From the NCBI GenBank assembly GCA_020054325.1, contig JAGVLG010000116.1, forward strand, positions 1-45,252: a stretch of DNA of 45,252 nt, read 5' to 3'. Shown in pieces: positions 20,285 to 27,616 of this stretch. Positions within the stretch are counted from its first letter, which is position 1; every line of letters starts with the position of its first letter. Made by a program: the position numbers and the translations under genes. This stretch comes from Gammaproteobacteria bacterium (GTDB lineage: Bacteria > Pseudomonadota > Gammaproteobacteria > UBA6186 > Azoamicaceae). Under the pieces are notes generated by a model. It was not told where the DNA came from. It saw only the letters and a list, made by a program, of their open reading frames with translations, and made no database searches.

Positions 20285-21316
20285 ATGGCTATGCCAAAAT
20301 TTAATAGTAGCATCTTGAACGGCCTCAGGGCGTTTTTACTAGCCCAAATATACCCTGCACCAAGAATATTCAACCGCGGTACCAGAAACTTTATTGGCTT
20401 ACAACAGATGTTACGCTTAATACCAGAATATGCGACTATGTGCCAGCATAAAATTTTCGATGTGCATGGTAATTGTTATGCTTTCCCTAAAAATGACATA
20501 ATTGAAAATGGGCAGTTTGAAGCAGTAATTATTTGCGAAGATCAAGATATATATAAGCCCAACAAAAACTATATTATACATATAGGTGGCAATAATACTT
20601 GTTGTCAAATTTTTGTACCAGAAATGCTAAGCACTTATCAAAAATTCCATAAGCAAATTTGTCTAATTGCCTTTAACCCCCCAGGTGTCGGTTTAAGTCC
20701 GGGTAATTTGAGCGATCTTGATGAATATTGTGCTGCATTAAGATCGATTGTTGCTAACCTACAGCAAAATAAAATTCCTGGCTCACATATTATGATCATT
20801 GGCCACTCTTTAGGGGCAGCTATAGCTGCTCGAGTTGTGGCTGAATACCATGAAAAAGGCATTAATTTAAAATTATTTGCTGATCGCACTATGTCTTCAA
20901 TTTCTAATGCTGTAGCAGCTCGAGTTTTAAGTATCTTACCTAATTTTTTAAAATACATACTTGGTAATTTGTTACGCTATTTAATAAAGACCCTAGTTCG
21001 ATACTTACAATTAGAATTGGACGTTGCAACTGATATTGCATTAATCAACAGTAGAAATCCTGGGGCAGCTAAAGGCATGACTGCGCATGATGATGAAATG
21101 ATGCAGGGATGCTGTGTCTCTGCAGAAATCCCTCCCCGGCATTTAGCTTTTTTCCCTCGGTTTAGACTGAAAGACGAAGATGTACATCGCAAGTCGCACA
21201 GTAAACCTAGAGATGCTTTAGTACCGAGCGATAAAGAAATATCCGCAGCTAATGCACAGGAGCATTTGCATACTTCCATAAGACACTCTTTCAGTACTTT
21301 ACAACTTCCAGGATAA
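20285..21316 (+). CDS. Alpha/beta hydrolase, lipase-like
   Basis: A 343-aa protein. The nucleophile elbow GHSLG (residues 173-177, Ser175) follows the strand HIMII. Upstream is an oxyanion-type stretch (IAFNPPGVGLSPG). After the elbow helix, LKLFADRTMSS supplies a possible acid (Asp200), and GMTAHDDEM (His268) is a candidate for the catalytic His. The ADRT-S motif after the elbow recalls lipase-like Legionella effectors such as the SidB group, but this is from memory and unproven. A long hydrophobic helix (about 214-243) might touch membranes. There is no signal peptide. An ATG at 20291 is an alternative start with better spacing to GGAAG. nnrE follows after 9 nt, probably cotranscribed. Confidence 0.72.
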   Translation: MAMPKFNSSILNGLRAFLLAQIYPAPRIFNRGTRNFIGLQQMLRLIPEYATMCQHKIFDVHGNCYAFPKNDIIENGQFEAVIICEDQDIYKPNKNYIIHIGGNNTCCQIFVPEMLSTYQKFHKQICLIAFNPPGVGLSPGNLSDLDEYCAALRSIVANLQQNKIPGSHIMIIGHSLGAAIAARVVAEYHEKGINLKLFADRTMSSISNAVAARVLSILPNFLKYILGNLLRYLIKTLVRYLQLELDVATDIALINSRNPGAAKGMTAHDDEMMQGCCVSAEIPPRHLAFFPRFRLKDEDVHRKSHSKPRDALVPSDKEISAANAQEHLHTSIRHSFSTLQLPG

Positions 21317-21325
21317 TCCAACAAT

Positions 21326-21988
21326 ATGCCAAAACTTCTATACAGTCGCGAAAGTGTCCAGGCCATAGATAAGCATGTAATAGCTAACGGTTTGCCAGGA
21401 ATAGAACTAATGCAACGCGCTGGTAATGCAGCTTTGAAAATATTATTACAATATTGGGCAAACCCTTGTTCAGTATTAATTTATTGTGGTTTTGGTAATA
21501 ATGCTGGTGATGGCTACATCCTAGCACGTTTGTTACACCAAAAATCTATTAATGTTACGGTAATCATGGTTGGCAGTGCAGATAAATTGCAGGGTGATGC
21601 CTTAACTGCATTTCATATGGCGCAAGATGCAAAAGTTAATATGGTACCCTTTGCTAATACACAAAAGTTTCAGCCTTCTTTAATTGTCGATGCAATGTTT
21701 GGAACTGGTTTACAGCGCGACATTACTGGCGATTTTTACAATGCAATTGCAGCTATCAACGCCCAGCAGATCCCTGTCTTAGCCCTAGATATTCCATCTG
21801 GCTTGGATGCAAATCTTGGCATTCCACTGGGGATTGCCATCAAGGCCACAGTAACTATAACCTTCATAGCCTACAAAGTTGGCCTATTTCGCGCTGCCGC
21901 CCCAGAATACTGTGGCACAATACTGCTTGATACGCTTGCCATACCACCATCAAGCTATCCTAATATTGAACCAGAGTGCCAAATTTGA
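21326..21988 (+). CDS. nnrE: NAD(P)H-hydrate epimerase (YjeF N-terminal domain only)
   Basis: Interconverts R and S forms of damaged hydrated NAD(P)H so that the dehydratase can repair them. The 220-aa protein has the YjeF N-terminal Rossmann-like fold: DKHVIANGLPGIELMQRAG at the start, the nucleotide loop CGFGNNAGDGYILARLL, VDAMFGTGLQRD, and LALDIPSGLDANLG with the catalytic Asp region. In most bacteria this domain is fused to an ADP-dependent dehydratase (about 500 aa in total). Here the frame ends after the epimerase domain, so the dehydratase must be elsewhere or absent. It follows the hydrolase gene by 9 nt. Confidence 0.9.
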   Translation: MPKLLYSRESVQAIDKHVIANGLPGIELMQRAGNAALKILLQYWANPCSVLIYCGFGNNAGDGYILARLLHQKSINVTVIMVGSADKLQGDALTAFHMAQDAKVNMVPFANTQKFQPSLIVDAMFGTGLQRDITGDFYNAIAAINAQQIPVLALDIPSGLDANLGIPLGIAIKATVTITFIAYKVGLFRAAAPEYCGTILLDTLAIPPSSYPNIEPECQI

Positions 21989-21995
21989 AGTTTAG

Positions 21996-22091
21996 GTAAA
22001 TTATATTTTACTATATACTATATTTATTAAAAAAAGTAAGCTATACTTTACTATCTATTATTGATATGGCAAAAAGAAAACTATAATTTAC
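21996..22091 (+). promoter_or_regulatory. Three phased operator-like repeats before hipA
   Basis: Three 16-bp sites with the pattern GTAAA-N6-TTTAC lie at 21996-22011, 22036-22051 and 22076-22091, each exactly 40 bp from the next. The first is a perfect inverted repeat (GTAAA ttatat TTTAC), the second has GTAAG and the third GAAAA as left half. The downstream part (TATAnTTTACTAT) repeats almost unchanged, and each site holds a -10-like hexamer. The third contains a perfect TATAAT (22082-22087) with TTGATA at 22061-22066 (15-bp spacer). They are likely HipB sites for autoregulation by analogy with hipBA; this is inference. Confidence 0.65.
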
Positions 22092-22092
22092 T

Positions 22093-23271
22093 ATGGCAAA
22101 ATTACTTTGGGGCAAAGTTTATTTTCGTGACACTTTTGCAGGGTTTATCCGACAAGAGCCCGGCTATGGTTCGTCTTTTACTTATGATCCCAGCTACCTA
22201 CACAGTAATATGCCAGTTATTGCATATAATTTGCCGCTACAAGAAGCCAGCTTTGTATATCAAACCGAATTACCGCCCTTTTTTGACAATTTGGTCGCTG
22301 AAGGTTGGCTAGAGCAAGCTCAATCGCGCGTACTAGGTAAAAGATATAGCAGTAGGTTTGAGTTACTTTTGGCTTTTGGTTCGGATTGCGCTGGTGCGGT
22401 TTCAGTGCTGGATCCTAATCCAGAGGCCATAACCGATAAGTTAATTGATGTTTCCGATCCTAAAGAACTTGCAGTCTTAACAAGTCGTGCCTCTCTATCT
22501 GGTATTCAACCTAAATTAGCAATAATTGAAAAAAATGGAATATTTTATCCCGTAACTGACAATAAAATAAGTACTTACATTGCAAAGTTCCCATCTGAAC
22601 ATCATGCTGATCTAGTAGCCAATGAATATTTATCTACTATTGCTACTAAAAAATTATTACCCGAAGACACGATAGTAGATATGCATATAGGTAAAATTCA
22701 TGGTTTTACAGATGAAGTGCTAATAATTAAAAGGTTTGACCGAGAACATGAAAAACGTATTCATTTCGAAGAATTTAATCAACTGTTTGATCAAATATCA
22801 AACACCAAATATCATGGCTCTTATGAGAAAATTGCAGATTTTATTAAAGTTACTCCAAGGTGTTTAGCCACTGAAGTATATCGTTTATATTTACGTATAC
22901 TGGCTGGAATATTACTCGGTAATACTGACATGCATTTAAAGAATTTTGCAATGCTACATACTACATCAGGCTTACGACTTAGCCCGATTTATGATCAAGT
23001 AGCTGCTGCATTATACGGCTATACACAATTAGCTTTGTCGCTAGCTAACAAAGAGAATCTTAGCATATTCCAAATTACAACTGAGGATCTAATCAACTTA
23101 GGTAAAGCCTTCGGATTAAATTTACAAACTATAGATATGGCCTTTAATAGTTTGAAAAAAAATCAGACTGCTGCTAAAGATGCGATCTATAATGCTAATA
23201 TTGGATCAAATATTTTAAAACAATCTATTGTAAATTTAATTGATAAAATATGGAATCGAACATTTATTTAG
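22093..23271 (+). CDS. hipA: HipA-type serine/threonine kinase toxin
   Basis: A toxin of the HipA family, whose E. coli member phosphorylates glutamyl-tRNA synthetase and arrests growth. At 392 aa it has a HipA N-terminal subdomain (about 1-110, with SRFELLLAFGSDCAGAVSV) and a kinase body. Motifs: RASLSGIQPKLAI (132-144), whose serines correspond to the conserved self-phosphorylation loop; a KFP/hinge region; the catalytic loop GNTDMHLKNFAM (Asp279, Asn284); and the metal site SPIYD (Asp301). No ribosome site precedes the ATG. With TATAAT ending at 22087, transcription would start at or next to the ATG, implying a leaderless mRNA. hipB follows and overlaps by 22 nt, the reverse of the classic hipB-hipA order. 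Confidence 0.92.
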   Translation: MAKLLWGKVYFRDTFAGFIRQEPGYGSSFTYDPSYLHSNMPVIAYNLPLQEASFVYQTELPPFFDNLVAEGWLEQAQSRVLGKRYSSRFELLLAFGSDCAGAVSVLDPNPEAITDKLIDVSDPKELAVLTSRASLSGIQPKLAIIEKNGIFYPVTDNKISTYIAKFPSEHHADLVANEYLSTIATKKLLPEDTIVDMHIGKIHGFTDEVLIIKRFDREHEKRIHFEEFNQLFDQISNTKYHGSYEKIADFIKVTPRCLATEVYRLYLRILAGILLGNTDMHLKNFAMLHTTSGLRLSPIYDQVAAALYGYTQLALSLANKENLSIFQITTEDLINLGKAFGLNLQTIDMAFNSLKKNQTAAKDAIYNANIGSNILKQSIVNLIDKIWNRTFI

Positions 23272-23459
23272 ACTGGCAAGAAATAGTTGCCGAAGCTATA
23301 AAACGTCGCAAACAACAACGTTTAACACAAGAACAATTGGCAACAATATGTGGCATAAGTAAGCCTACATTGAATAATTTTGAACAAGCCAAGACCAATA
23401 TCACTTTAGATTCTGCGTTAAAAATCCTGAGCAACTTGGGTTTGACGAAGGGCAGTTGA
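23250..23459 (+). CDS. hipB: HipB-like antitoxin, XRE-type DNA-binding protein
   Basis: A 69-aa helix-turn-helix protein of the Cro/C1 (XRE) class. The HTH is QRLTQEQLATICGISKPTLNNFEQAKTNITLDSALKILSNLG, with the usual Q-x-x-LA start, G-IS turn and recognition helix. It overlaps the end of hipA by 22 nt, so translation is coupled and depends on reading through hipA. It should bind and restrain HipA and repress the operon, probably at the three phased repeats before hipA. It converges with the metzincin gene, whose stop lies 6 nt away. Confidence 0.9.
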   Translation: MESNIYLDWQEIVAEAIKRRKQQRLTQEQLATICGISKPTLNNFEQAKTNITLDSALKILSNLGLTKGS

Positions 23460-23465
23460 GAATTG

Positions 23466-26435
23466 TTATAGCTTCTTATTACCGCGCAAAGTTGGTTTTG
23501 GCTCTGGGGTTTCATCTAATAAGGCCAACATTTCAGTCGATAACTTATTTTTAGGAATGAATGCTTTATAAGTATCGAGAAAAACTTTTTGTTCACCTAG
23601 TTTTTTAAACAATTCGAAAGTAGCAGCTATGGATTCTTTACTCGCAAATTCAAACAAATCTTTATAGGCGCTTACCTCTGATTGTAAATCAGGTTGTGAA
23701 GGATCTTTCAAAAAGATATACATTTTTTGTGGCGATTTACTAATTATTCTGGTTTGGGCTACATCCCAAATAAACGGAGGAATTAGTGTGCTAGTTTCGC
23801 GCGTTACTGCAGCCCGAGATTGCAATCCGGATGATATATTAGAATTTTCGTGTAACACTGTGTCATTGGGATCAATGTATTGAGCACAAACACTTTTAAG
23901 GGCATAATTTTGATCCATCAAATAAAAAGCATTACAGAGATCTTCTTCTGAAGCTCGAGCAAACAGTTCTTTTAAAACCCCGCTATTTTCAAAAAATTTA
24001 CTTGCTTCATATGGACCAAAATTATTCATGCAATCGATAATAAATTTATACAAAGTAACATAATCTGCAGCAATTAAATCTAGCAACTCCGTATTTTTAG
24101 CTAAAATTTTGCCTTGTACATTTGGATTGGCTACTAATTCACTGAAGTTTATAACCGCATGTTCGCCAGGTTCTGCTTCAGTAGCCGTTTCTGATTCTTG
24201 CAAGCCACGTACTCTAGTTGGAGCTTTGGTTGGAATACTGCGTACTTGATTGAAACGAATATTGTTATCGGGTACCAAGTTTATACGTCCCCTTATCATA
24301 ACCGTCTGTTGTGCATTATCAGCACGTTTTTTTAACGAAACGATCAACTGTGGTGCTGGTTGTTTTTTACCTTTTGATTTTGGAGGTATATAGAATAACT
24401 CAACTGTGTCAGCGTTATTTTTTAATTGGAAATTTGAAGTAATTCTAGGATTTGCAAAACTTCTAACTATAGCAGCCCATGCTTTGGATTTTAGAATCGG
24501 ACCTAAATTATAATTAATCGGATCCACATTGCCACCGCTCTGATTCTTAATTATAAGATTACCCCTAGCATCTATTACTATTTTTCTGCTGAACTTTTTA
24601 GGATCATCGTCTGCATCGCGAATGATAATTGCTAATGGCTCTTGTGGCATGGCAGCATAGTTTTTAAAGGTAAAGCCCACCATATCGCCCGGATTTAAGT
24701 CTGGTCGTTGTTGACTAGTTGGTGCCAAAGTAGCTCTTATAGTAGGCTTGCGCGTTGGGCGTTTGGTTGGTTTACGCGTTGGTTTTCTGGTTGGATAATA
24801 TGTTGTAATAATTGGTGGTCTGGTTGGAACTGTTGGTTTCGCAACTGGCACTTTGGTTGTTGGCTTTCTGGTAGGTTTGGCAGTGGTTGGCCGAGTTGGT
24901 CTGGGTGTTGGTGGATTACCTGCAGCACGTAATAAATTAAAAATTTGAGGTATGGTAATTCTACCCGCCCCAGCATTATCCGCACTCTCGCTTCCCATAG
25001 GGATGTTATTGTACCTGCCTGTTTTACTACTATATGCAGGATAACGATTCGCCTTATCATAGACGTAAGCTAAAATTGTGCCGGTAATTGCATTTTGATC
25101 CATCATAGCGCGCGCGTTCGGCATAAATTCCTGTCTTCTACCATTAATATTCACATATATTGACGAAGCCGAGCCTGTATTATGTTGAAACCCAACAGTA
25201 TGGCCCCATTCATGTGCATCTGATTTTGCAGGTGAAGCACAAGAGTATTGCACAACAGTTGTTAGATAGCGTCGAATATTTTCTGGGGTTGCATTGTAAC
25301 CTCCGAATAAATATCCTCTGCCGCAATTATCAAAAGTACCATGGATTGAAGTAACTGAATCGCCACCTAAACGCGGCAAAGCAGAGGCTTTTAAAATAGC
25401 ATTGTATGAATCCCTTTCATTTTCTTCAAGAGCAGCAACTTGTCCTAATACCACTTTTACTATGTTACTCAAACCAGAATTCGCCAAGTATAAGTTGTGT
25501 TCAGCAACCAATTGTGCAGCATGTGCTCTGGCACTATTCATACCATTTGGCATTACCGCTAAAACATCTGGTGCATAATAGAATGTTCGGATCCATACTC
25601 GTACACCATCGGACCCAGTTAATTGTCGCGCATCTGCCAATTCCCTGCCATGCGAAGCCGAGGTTGCGTTTACATTTTCAGGCACTAAGTCTTCTTCATC
25701 TTTAAAATCTGGATGTGTTAATTCAGCGCTTGTGGCTTCAGTGATCAAAAATCTTGGTTCATCTAGGGTACCAACATTTTGAATAAATGTGTACATCGTG
25801 GAATTAGTACCATTTGGTCTTTCTTCAATTTTACCTTGTACAATTAAATTGCGATTTGGATCGACCACCAACACTGCATAACCGGTTTCACTGTTTAATA
25901 TTACGCTATCTAAATCTTGCTCTAAGTCATCAATAGTAACATTTTCAACTGCTGCAGAGAGATGTCTACCTCCCTTGCGCCAAACGGTATCGCGGCGCGC
26001 AGTTGAAAGATCAAATGTGCTTGCAGGGCTATTTCGATCAGCAAATAACGGTAATCGTTTGCTTTTAGAATCTCGGCGTTTGTGTGCAACTGTTTCAGCG
26101 TCTCTAGCAACAGCAGAAACGTCGCCTCCTTCATCAGGGTTTTCAAGCGCTGCCATGATTTCTTCAACCAAAGCAGGATCAACTTTTGCTTCATATGTCG
26201 TTAAGTCTTTATATTTACCCAGGAATGGTTCAGACTCTCCCAAACTACGAGCACCATGTACTGGGGTTATAAGAGGTGGTAATGGATCTGATATAGTACT
26301 TGCGCTAGATCCGGATCCTGGGGTGCCTGGCTCGCTGCCTGTTGTTACAGCATTAAGAGCTGCAGGGTTAAGTTTACTACCTTCTGCAACGCTGCTTAAT
26401 GACAACCAAAATACTAATAATTTCTTAAAATCCAT
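23466..26435 (-). CDS. Secreted metzincin metalloprotease with Thr/Pro/Lys linker
   Basis: A 989-aa protein with a short signal peptide (MDFKKLLVFWLSLSSVAEG). A prodomain-like region precedes a catalytic domain of about 275-480. The zinc site HEWGHTVGFQH (408-418) matches HExxHxxGxxH, and ARAMMDQN (about 442-447) supplies the Met-turn, so it is a metzincin, closest in look to reprolysin-like enzymes. Cysteines near the active site (DNCGRG, YSCASP) may pair. A low-complexity linker of KPTRKPT-type repeats (about 508-572) follows, then a beta-rich domain (about 580-700) and a helical C-terminal part. AGGGG at 6-nt spacing supports the start. PT-rich linkers of this kind are common in secreted eukaryotic proteins. 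Substrate unknown. Confidence 0.85.
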   Translation of the reverse strand: MDFKKLLVFWLSLSSVAEGSKLNPAALNAVTTGSEPGTPGSGSSASTISDPLPPLITPVHGARSLGESEPFLGKYKDLTTYEAKVDPALVEEIMAALENPDEGGDVSAVARDAETVAHKRRDSKSKRLPLFADRNSPASTFDLSTARRDTVWRKGGRHLSAAVENVTIDDLEQDLDSVILNSETGYAVLVVDPNRNLIVQGKIEERPNGTNSTMYTFIQNVGTLDEPRFLITEATSAELTHPDFKDEEDLVPENVNATSASHGRELADARQLTGSDGVRVWIRTFYYAPDVLAVMPNGMNSARAHAAQLVAEHNLYLANSGLSNIVKVVLGQVAALEENERDSYNAILKASALPRLGGDSVTSIHGTFDNCGRGYLFGGYNATPENIRRYLTTVVQYSCASPAKSDAHEWGHTVGFQHNTGSASSIYVNINGRRQEFMPNARAMMDQNAITGTILAYVYDKANRYPAYSSKTGRYNNIPMGSESADNAGAGRITIPQIFNLLRAAGNPPTPRPTRPTTAKPTRKPTTKVPVAKPTVPTRPPIITTYYPTRKPTRKPTKRPTRKPTIRATLAPTSQQRPDLNPGDMVGFTFKNYAAMPQEPLAIIIRDADDDPKKFSRKIVIDARGNLIIKNQSGGNVDPINYNLGPILKSKAWAAIVRSFANPRITSNFQLKNNADTVELFYIPPKSKGKKQPAPQLIVSLKKRADNAQQTVMIRGRINLVPDNNIRFNQVRSIPTKAPTRVRGLQESETATEAEPGEHAVINFSELVANPNVQGKILAKNTELLDLIAADYVTLYKFIIDCMNNFGPYEASKFFENSGVLKELFARASEEDLCNAFYLMDQNYALKSVCAQYIDPNDTVLHENSNISSGLQSRAAVTRETSTLIPPFIWDVAQTRIISKSPQKMYIFLKDPSQPDLQSEVSAYKDLFEFASKESIAATFELFKKLGEQKVFLDTYKAFIPKNKLSTEMLALLDETPEPKPTLRGNKKL

Positions 26436-26640
26436 CTCTAACCCCTAAATTGCGGGGGCATACAACGAATTGAATCGTTTTATGCTCATTAGTTTTATTG
26501 TAGTCCAAGCCCACCTATTTGTCAAACGGCTAACTTACTAATGTAACGCAATTTGAAGCTGGTTAAGAAATTATGTAGAATCTCACACTAAGAAACAGTA
26601 TAAGTGTGTATGTGCATTTTTATATCAATTTTTACACGTA
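26436..26640. other. AT-rich intergenic region upstream of the metzincin gene
   Basis: First half of the 407-nt gap between the divergent metzincin and yhhQ genes. It must hold the metzincin promoter, but no clear -35/-10 pair stands out. No ORF, RNA gene or terminator was recognised. The second half is filled by the palindromic element at 26641-26819. Confidence 0.5.
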
Positions 26641-26819
26641 TCTGCTCAATGATTTTAGTTATTTAAAACTGCTAGGCTGCGTAAATTTTTTTATAAACGG
26701 CGTCAGCCGCCATGAATGGCGGCTGTCGAGCGCTACATGGATGTACTTGTGCGCGTCCGCGAATAAAAATATTTACGCAGCCTAGCAGATTTGCAACGAA
26801 CTAAATCTTATTGAGCAGA
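26641..26819. repeat. Large palindromic intergenic element, copy 5 (different core)
   Basis: Nested inverted repeats: 26641-26660 with 26799-26819 (nearly complementary), 26669-26686 with 26771-26788 (18 bp, perfect), and a central hairpin 26706-26713 with 26716-26723 (8 bp, 2-nt loop), followed by a small TACAT/ATGTA hairpin. The architecture matches copies 1-4, but neither the GGGTGACGC nor the AGCGGCAGGAC box is present, so it may belong to a second family. It ends 23 nt before the yhhQ start. Confidence 0.75.
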
Positions 26820-26842
26820 TAAATTTAGACAACGGTATTAAC

Positions 26843-27616
26843 TTGGACAATTTAATTTTTGAAATTATAAACTGGCTGCAAATTCATCTTTCTGCTGAAA
26901 TGCTGACAGTATGGTCATTTTTATTTTGTGCCTTAGCAATTTTAGGCTTGTTAAGATTTTATGGGGTATATGGATTATATGCTTATAATGTGCTTGCGGT
27001 AGTAATTGCAAATATCCAAGTATTACGATTTACTGAGTTTCAATATTTTAGTGAACCAGTAGCATTAGGTACGGTGTTATTTACTACGACTTTTTTTGTA
27101 AATGATGTAATTACCGAACATTACGGCATTCAATACGCTAAAAAGTCGATCATGTTATGTTTCTGGGGACAGTTATTGGTAATGTTATGGATGCTGATTG
27201 CACTTGGCCATCCATTACCTACAACAGACAGTTTTGATCCTGTTATAGCCACAGCACATGAAAATTACTTAGCAATGTTAAAGTTATTTGCGCCGTCTTT
27301 ACGAATTTTAATTGCAAGTTTAGTAGCATATCTATGCAGTCAATTGTTAGACATTTTAATTTTCAATGCGATTAAATATCTAACACATGGTAAGTATCTG
27401 TGGTTACGACAAAACCTTGCTATGCTGTTATCTGGTTTTTGCGATACATTTTTGTTTAGTGTTTTAGCTTGGAAATGGTTTAGCACCATCCCAATTTCTT
27501 ATACTGAATTAATTTTCACTTATGTTTTAAGCGCGCAAATTATGCGTATGCTTTTAAATGTTTCTTTTACTCCTTTGATGTATATGAGTAACCGTTATGC
27601 AAGAGTCGCACAATAA
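26843..27616 (+). CDS. yhhQ: Queuosine precursor transporter YhhQ (VUT family)
   Basis: An inner-membrane importer of queuosine precursors (preQ0/preQ1 in E. coli; queuine in some host-dependent bacteria). The 257-aa protein has about six membrane segments and the family pattern VLAVVIANIQVLRF followed by LGTVLFTTTFFVNDVITEHYG. A later segment has SFTPLMYM near the end. The start is a TTG; the first ATG is 19 codons in and would clip the first membrane segment, so TTG is preferred though its ribosome site is weak. It overlaps tgt by 20 nt, so the two are translationally coupled, matching a transport-then-insertion pathway. Confidence 0.9.
   Translation: MDNLIFEIINWLQIHLSAEMLTVWSFLFCALAILGLLRFYGVYGLYAYNVLAVVIANIQVLRFTEFQYFSEPVALGTVLFTTTFFVNDVITEHYGIQYAKKSIMLCFWGQLLVMLWMLIALGHPLPTTDSFDPVIATAHENYLAMLKLFAPSLRILIASLVAYLCSQLLDILIFNAIKYLTHGKYLWLRQNLAMLLSGFCDTFLFSVLAWKWFSTIPISYTELIFTYVLSAQIMRMLLNVSFTPLMYMSNRYARVAQ

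Noticed and set aside
22061-22312. Open frame overlapping the start of hipA in another frame
   Set aside because: It overlaps clear HipA coding sequence and shows no family resemblance.
24708-24932. Trp/Cys/Gly-rich open frame on the plus strand
   Set aside because: It is the antisense of the Thr/Pro/Lys-repeat linker of the metzincin; its odd composition mirrors the repeat and it has no ribosome site.
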